From the NCBI GenBank assembly GCA_023435725.1, contig JAEYRD010000220.1, positions 1-64,000 on the forward strand: 64,000 bases of DNA, in the 5' to 3' direction. The notes below the pieces were generated by a model that was not told the origin of the DNA, ran no database searches, and worked only from the letters and a program-made list of their open reading frames with translations. This DNA comes from Pseudomonadota bacterium. GTDB lineage: Bacteria; Pseudomonadota; Alphaproteobacteria; Rhizobiales; Xanthobacteraceae. Positions within the stretch are counted from its first letter, which is position 1, and the number at the start of each line of letters is the position of its first letter. This document shows positions 61,350 through 64,000 of this stretch, piece after piece. The translations under genes and the position numbers were made by a program.

Positions 61350-62561
61350 TCACGTGCCGCGCAGCAGCTCGCTCGCCACGACCCAGTCGTTGCCGTCGAA
61401 CTGGAGCATATAGCCGTCCTTGATCGGGCGGAAATCCTGCGGTGTGGTGTTGAGCGTGATGCCGGGCATCAACAGCGACAGCGGCACGTTCTTCAGGTTG
61501 GTTGCCTGCGCCATGATGTTCTCGCGCGTCAGATTGTCCTTGCACTGCCTGAGCAGGACGACCAGCGCCTCGGCGACGGTGTAGCCATAGAGGCCGGCGA
61601 CGTTGTTGACGTCGGCGTTGGGCAGACGCCTCTTCATGAAATCGATGTAGGCCGACATCGCCGGATCATCCTTCGGCTCGGCCACGAACGGCTTGAGCGA
61701 GCCGAGCGACAGCACGCCCTTGCCGGCATCGAGGCCCGCAGGAACCATCACGGTTGCCTTGTTGGCGCAGCCGCTGGCGAGGAAGCGTGTCGCCTGCCAG
61801 CCGACCTCGTGCGCCTTGCGGATCGCCTGCGCGCAGGCGCGCGGCGTCACCGAATAGATCATGAAGACGTCGGCCTTGGTGTTGGCCAGCGTCAGCACCT
61901 GGGAATCGACGGTGGGGTCGGTAACCTCGAAGCTCGACGCCATCGCGATCGCCTTGTCGGCATCAGTGCCGAGCGCTTCCTTGACGCCACGCAGATATTC
62001 CTTGCCGGCGTCGTCGTTCTGGTAGAGCACCGCAAAGCGCGCATTCGGGTTCTTGGCGCGGGCATAGGCGACGTCGATGGCGGCCTCGCTGGTGTAGTTC
62101 GGCGCCCAGGGCAGCGCCATCGACCAGGGCATGTTGGCGGGATCGTTCCACTTCGAGGCCGAGCTGATCAGAAAGAGCTGCGGCACCTTGTTGCTGTTGA
62201 GATATTTTGCGATCGCCGAGCTCGGCGCCGTGCCCATGGTCGCGAAAATGAAGGCGACGCCGTCGCCCTCGACCAGCCGCCGCGCCGCTTCCATGGTCTT
62301 CGGCGGCGAGAACGCGTCGTCCAGCGATAGCAGGTTGAGCTTGCGGCCGTTGACCCCGCCCTTCTCGTTGACCTCGTCGAAATAGGCCGCGATCACCCTG
62401 CCGGTGATGCCGAGCGGCGGAGCAGGACCGCTATAGGGCATGGTGTTGCCGATCTTGATCTCGGTGTCGCTGACACCGGGACCGTAGGACTTTTGCGCGG
62501 ACACGGGCGTGGACAAACAGGCAGCGGCCAGCGCTGCCGCCAGGGCCAAAGCGGCTTTCAT
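61350..62561 (-). CDS. ABC transporter substrate-binding protein (branched-chain amino acid type)
   Basis: The 403-residue periplasmic protein has a signal peptide (MKAALALAAALAAACLSTPVSAQ) and a Leu/Ile/Val-binding fold. Visible motifs are ITGRVIAAYFDEVNEKGGVNGRKLNLLSLDD, SSAIAKYLNSNKVPQLFLISSASKWND and DAGKEYLRGVKEALG. ATG 62561 follows GGGAGGAATC. It is the only transport component here, so its permease is elsewhere. It precedes the acyl-CoA dehydrogenase gene by 110 bases, suggesting uptake of an aromatic or fatty compound. Confidence 0.92.
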   Translation of the reverse strand: MKAALALAAALAAACLSTPVSAQKSYGPGVSDTEIKIGNTMPYSGPAPPLGITGRVIAAYFDEVNEKGGVNGRKLNLLSLDDAFSPPKTMEAARRLVEGDGVAFIFATMGTAPSSAIAKYLNSNKVPQLFLISSASKWNDPANMPWSMALPWAPNYTSEAAIDVAYARAKNPNARFAVLYQNDDAGKEYLRGVKEALGTDADKAIAMASSFEVTDPTVDSQVLTLANTKADVFMIYSVTPRACAQAIRKAHEVGWQATRFLASGCANKATVMVPAGLDAGKGVLSLGSLKPFVAEPKDDPAMSAYIDFMKRRLPNADVNNVAGLYGYTVAEALVVLLRQCKDNLTRENIMAQATNLKNVPLSLLMPGITLNTTPQDFRPIKDGYMLQFDGNDWVVASELLRGT

Positions 62562-62681
62562 GATTCCTCCCCAATGATTATCGTCGCGCGACGTCATGAG
62601 GCGAACGCGCGGCGCGCTGCTTTTTGTCAGCGCGTCAGCTCAGCGGAGTTCCGCAAGATGGTCTTGCGTCGAGTTGCTGGT

Positions 62682-62906
62682 TCATTCGATGCTTCGCTGC
62701 GAACCGGTGTACGAGCGCCGCAGCAGGGCGAACACGCTGCCGCCGGTCGCAGCGCCCAGCAGATAGACCACGATGGTCTGGACGGCGAGCGGGAGCCTGA
62801 GATTCATCCTGAAGAACGAGATCGTGACAGTCTCGAAATTCTGCGCGGCGAAGATGATCGTCGCCGCGGCAAATACCACGATGACGGCGAGATAAACCCA
62901 ACGCAT
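62682..62906 (-). CDS. LapA domain (DUF1049) membrane protein
   Basis: The 74-residue protein has two transmembrane segments (YLAVIVVFAAATIIFAAQN and VQTIVVYLLGAATGGSVFALL) and the LapA/DUF1049 pattern NFETVTISFFRMNLRLPLAV between them. ATG 62906 follows GGAAGGGG. It begins 26 bases after the HdeD-like gene and is likely co-transcribed. A cell-envelope role is known for the family. Confidence 0.82.
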   Translation of the reverse strand: MRWVYLAVIVVFAAATIIFAAQNFETVTISFFRMNLRLPLAVQTIVVYLLGAATGGSVFALLRRSYTGSQRSIE

Positions 62907-62932
62907 GAGCGATCCCCTTCCGGGCGCGCGCC

Positions 62933-63508
62933 TTAATGGCGCCGCCGCAAGCTGAAGCCCAGGCTGACCCAGCCGACTCCCGCCATCACCAGGTCGATGC
63001 CGAGGAACAGGCCGAGGATGTAGACGCTGTTCACCGGCCAGCGTGCCACGATCAGCAGGCCGAGCAGCAGCGTGATGGCGCCTGACAGGGCCACCCACAC
63101 CCACGGGCTCTCGCGCTTCATGCTGAAGGCCAGGAACAGCCGGACCACGCCCGAGGCGATCAGCGCGGCGCCAAGAAAGAGCGTCAGCAGGACTGCCGCA
63201 AGCAACGGGTTCTCGAAGGTCAGGAAGCCGGCGACGACGTAGAGCACACCGAGCAAGGCCCAGATCAGGAACTTGCCCCAGCTTTTCAGCTGGAACGCGC
63301 CGATGATTTCGAAAATGCCAGCGACGATCATCATCGCGCCGACCACGATCACGCTTGCCACCGTCGCCATCACCACGCTGCCGAGCGCAATGAAGCCGGC
63401 GATGAGGTAGACGACGCCAAGGGCGACGATCCAGCCCCATTTGCCACGCACCGCGGCGATGCCGGAGCCGAGGCCAAGATGTTGAGAGGTATCCGAAGCA
63501 CTTGTCAT
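62933..63508 (-). CDS. HdeD family membrane protein
   Basis: The 191-residue protein has six hydrophobic segments in three pairs, typical of the HdeD/DUF308 fold (GWIVALGVVYLIAGFIALGS, VIVVGAMMIVAGIFEIIGAF, and so on). The start is ATG 63508 with AGGAG ten bases before it. HdeD proteins are linked with acid resistance. The FixK-like box at 63608 suggests low-oxygen control. The LapA gene follows. Confidence 0.87.
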   Translation of the reverse strand: MTSASDTSQHLGLGSGIAAVRGKWGWIVALGVVYLIAGFIALGSVVMATVASVIVVGAMMIVAGIFEIIGAFQLKSWGKFLIWALLGVLYVVAGFLTFENPLLAAVLLTLFLGAALIASGVVRLFLAFSMKRESPWVWVALSGAITLLLGLLIVARWPVNSVYILGLFLGIDLVMAGVGWVSLGFSLRRRH

Positions 63509-63607
63509 GACGCCACTCCTGCATGCGAAGCCCGGAGGCACAATTCAGGATAGCACGGGCGTGCGCCGGGACAACAGCTAGCAGAGCACCCGCGCCGCCA
63601 GCAACAT

Positions 63608-63621
63608 TGACGCAAATCAAG
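63608..63621. promoter_or_regulatory. FNR/FixK-like binding site upstream of hdeD
   Basis: TTGAC-GCAA-ATCAA matches the FNR/FixK consensus TTGAT-N4-ATCAA at nine of ten positions. It is 100 bases upstream of the HdeD-like start on its template side, a normal activating distance. The other neighbour ends 15 bases away and runs the same direction. Confidence 0.6.
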
Positions 63622-63635
63622 GTCAAATGCGGCGC

Positions 63636-64000
63636 TCAGACCCGCGATCGCTCCATTTCGAGCTCGGCCTTGAGGTTGTCGAGATCGCGATAGATTGAGG
63701 CAATCGCGAGCACGCGGCCACCCTTGCGGTACTTCAGCAGGCAATCCTTGCCGGAGATGCTGCCGTCGATCGCGATGTCGTCAAAGCTCTCGGCGTGGCC
63801 GACATAGTTGATCGGGACATCGTAGTGCTGGCTCCAGAAGAACGGCACGGCGTCGAAACGCTCCTGCCGTCCCAGCATGTTGCGCGCGGCGGCCTGCCCC
63901 TGGCGCTCCGCCACCACCCAGTGCTCAACGCGGATGTTCTGGCCCGAATGCGGGTCCGGCCAGCGCGCGATGTCGCCGGCAGCGAAGATGCCTGATGCAC
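63636..64000 (-). CDS. Ferredoxin-reductase-type FAD/NAD(P) oxidoreductase, C-terminal part
   Basis: The last 121 residues of a flavoprotein reductase are visible; the 5' part lies beyond the window. The second FAD motif reads ASGIFAAGDIARWPD, and the end matches the Reductase_C domain (VPFFWSQHYDVPINYVGHAESFD, then ELEMERSRV). It is of the apoptosis-inducing-factor/rubredoxin or ferredoxin-NAD reductase type. The partner is not visible. It lies upstream of the HdeD gene on the same strand. Confidence 0.88.
   Translation of the reverse strand, partial: ASGIFAAGDIARWPDPHSGQNIRVEHWVVAERQGQAAARNMLGRQERFDAVPFFWSQHYDVPINYVGHAESFDDIAIDGSISGKDCLLKYRKGGRVLAIASIYRDLDNLKAELEMERSRV

Noticed and set aside
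1..64000. CRISPR array or defence island
   Set aside because: No regularly spaced direct repeats were seen, and no cas, restriction-modification or toxin-antitoxin pair was recognised.

Overview
The window looks like chromosome of a Bradyrhizobium-type alphaproteobacterium (family Nitrobacteraceae). The reasons are high-GC coding sequence, a complete hopanoid (hpn) gene set including HpnO and the C-2 methylase HpnP, an alphaproteobacterial GTTC-N7-GTTC LexA box, FixK/FNR-type and EcfG-type promoter sites, and the dispersed palindromic repeats I associate with these genomes. Species assignment is inference. I saw no tRNA, rRNA, CRISPR array, origin or intact insertion sequence.

Layout. 1-8.4 kb: an SDR oxidoreductase beside palindromic repeats, then a DNA-damage locus: the mutasome operon imuA-imuB-dnaE2 (minus strand), divergent from a DUF4130-UdgX fusion gene, with a LexA box between them. 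dnaE2 carries an in-frame copy of a dispersed palindromic element. 8.5-17 kb: PiT phosphate transporter, M20 amidohydrolase, a GMC oxidoreductase/hydrolase pair, then a Tat metallophosphoesterase, a cupredoxin, an ECF sigma factor and its zinc-finger anti-sigma factor. 17-34 kb: hopanoid locus. hpnO and hpnN (minus) are followed by ispH-hpnH (plus), which face the operon hpnC-hpnD-hpnE-shc-hpnG (minus). Between hpnH and hpnG lies a 3.8 kb accessory patch: a TetR/ridA pair, a decayed REP-associated transposase with a REP-like hairpin, and an FkbM methyltransferase broken by one base. Similar terminators bracket the patch.

34-44 kb: two small secreted proteins, a second RND/MMPL exporter, and a minus-strand set eutB-hpnP-eutC in which the hopanoid methylase gene separates the two ethanolamine ammonia-lyase subunits; then a chemoreceptor. 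44-54 kb: a LysR gene divergent from an MFS-cupin-alcohol dehydrogenase set; chrA with a PadR regulator (matching dyads before both genes); a small protein and a hemerythrin protein behind an EcfG-type promoter; an RlpA-like protein; and two decayed genes. 54-64 kb: a membrane GT-C-like protein, a small secreted protein behind a perfect FNR/FixK box, a P-loop kinase-like protein, enoyl-CoA hydratase, a DUF937 protein, acyl-CoA dehydrogenase, an ABC substrate-binding protein, and LapA- and HdeD-like membrane proteins behind a FixK-like box. The window ends inside a ferredoxin-reductase-type flavoprotein.

How the genes work together: HpnC/D/E make squalene from farnesyl diphosphate, Shc cyclises it, HpnH adds adenosine, HpnG removes adenine, HpnO aminates the side chain, HpnP methylates C-2 and HpnN moves hopanoids to the outer membrane; IspH supplies isoprenoid precursor. 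ImuA/ImuB/DnaE2 form the SOS-induced translesion machinery. The most unusual observations are the palindromic element inside dnaE2, hpnP between eutB and eutC, and the accessory patch inside the hopanoid locus.
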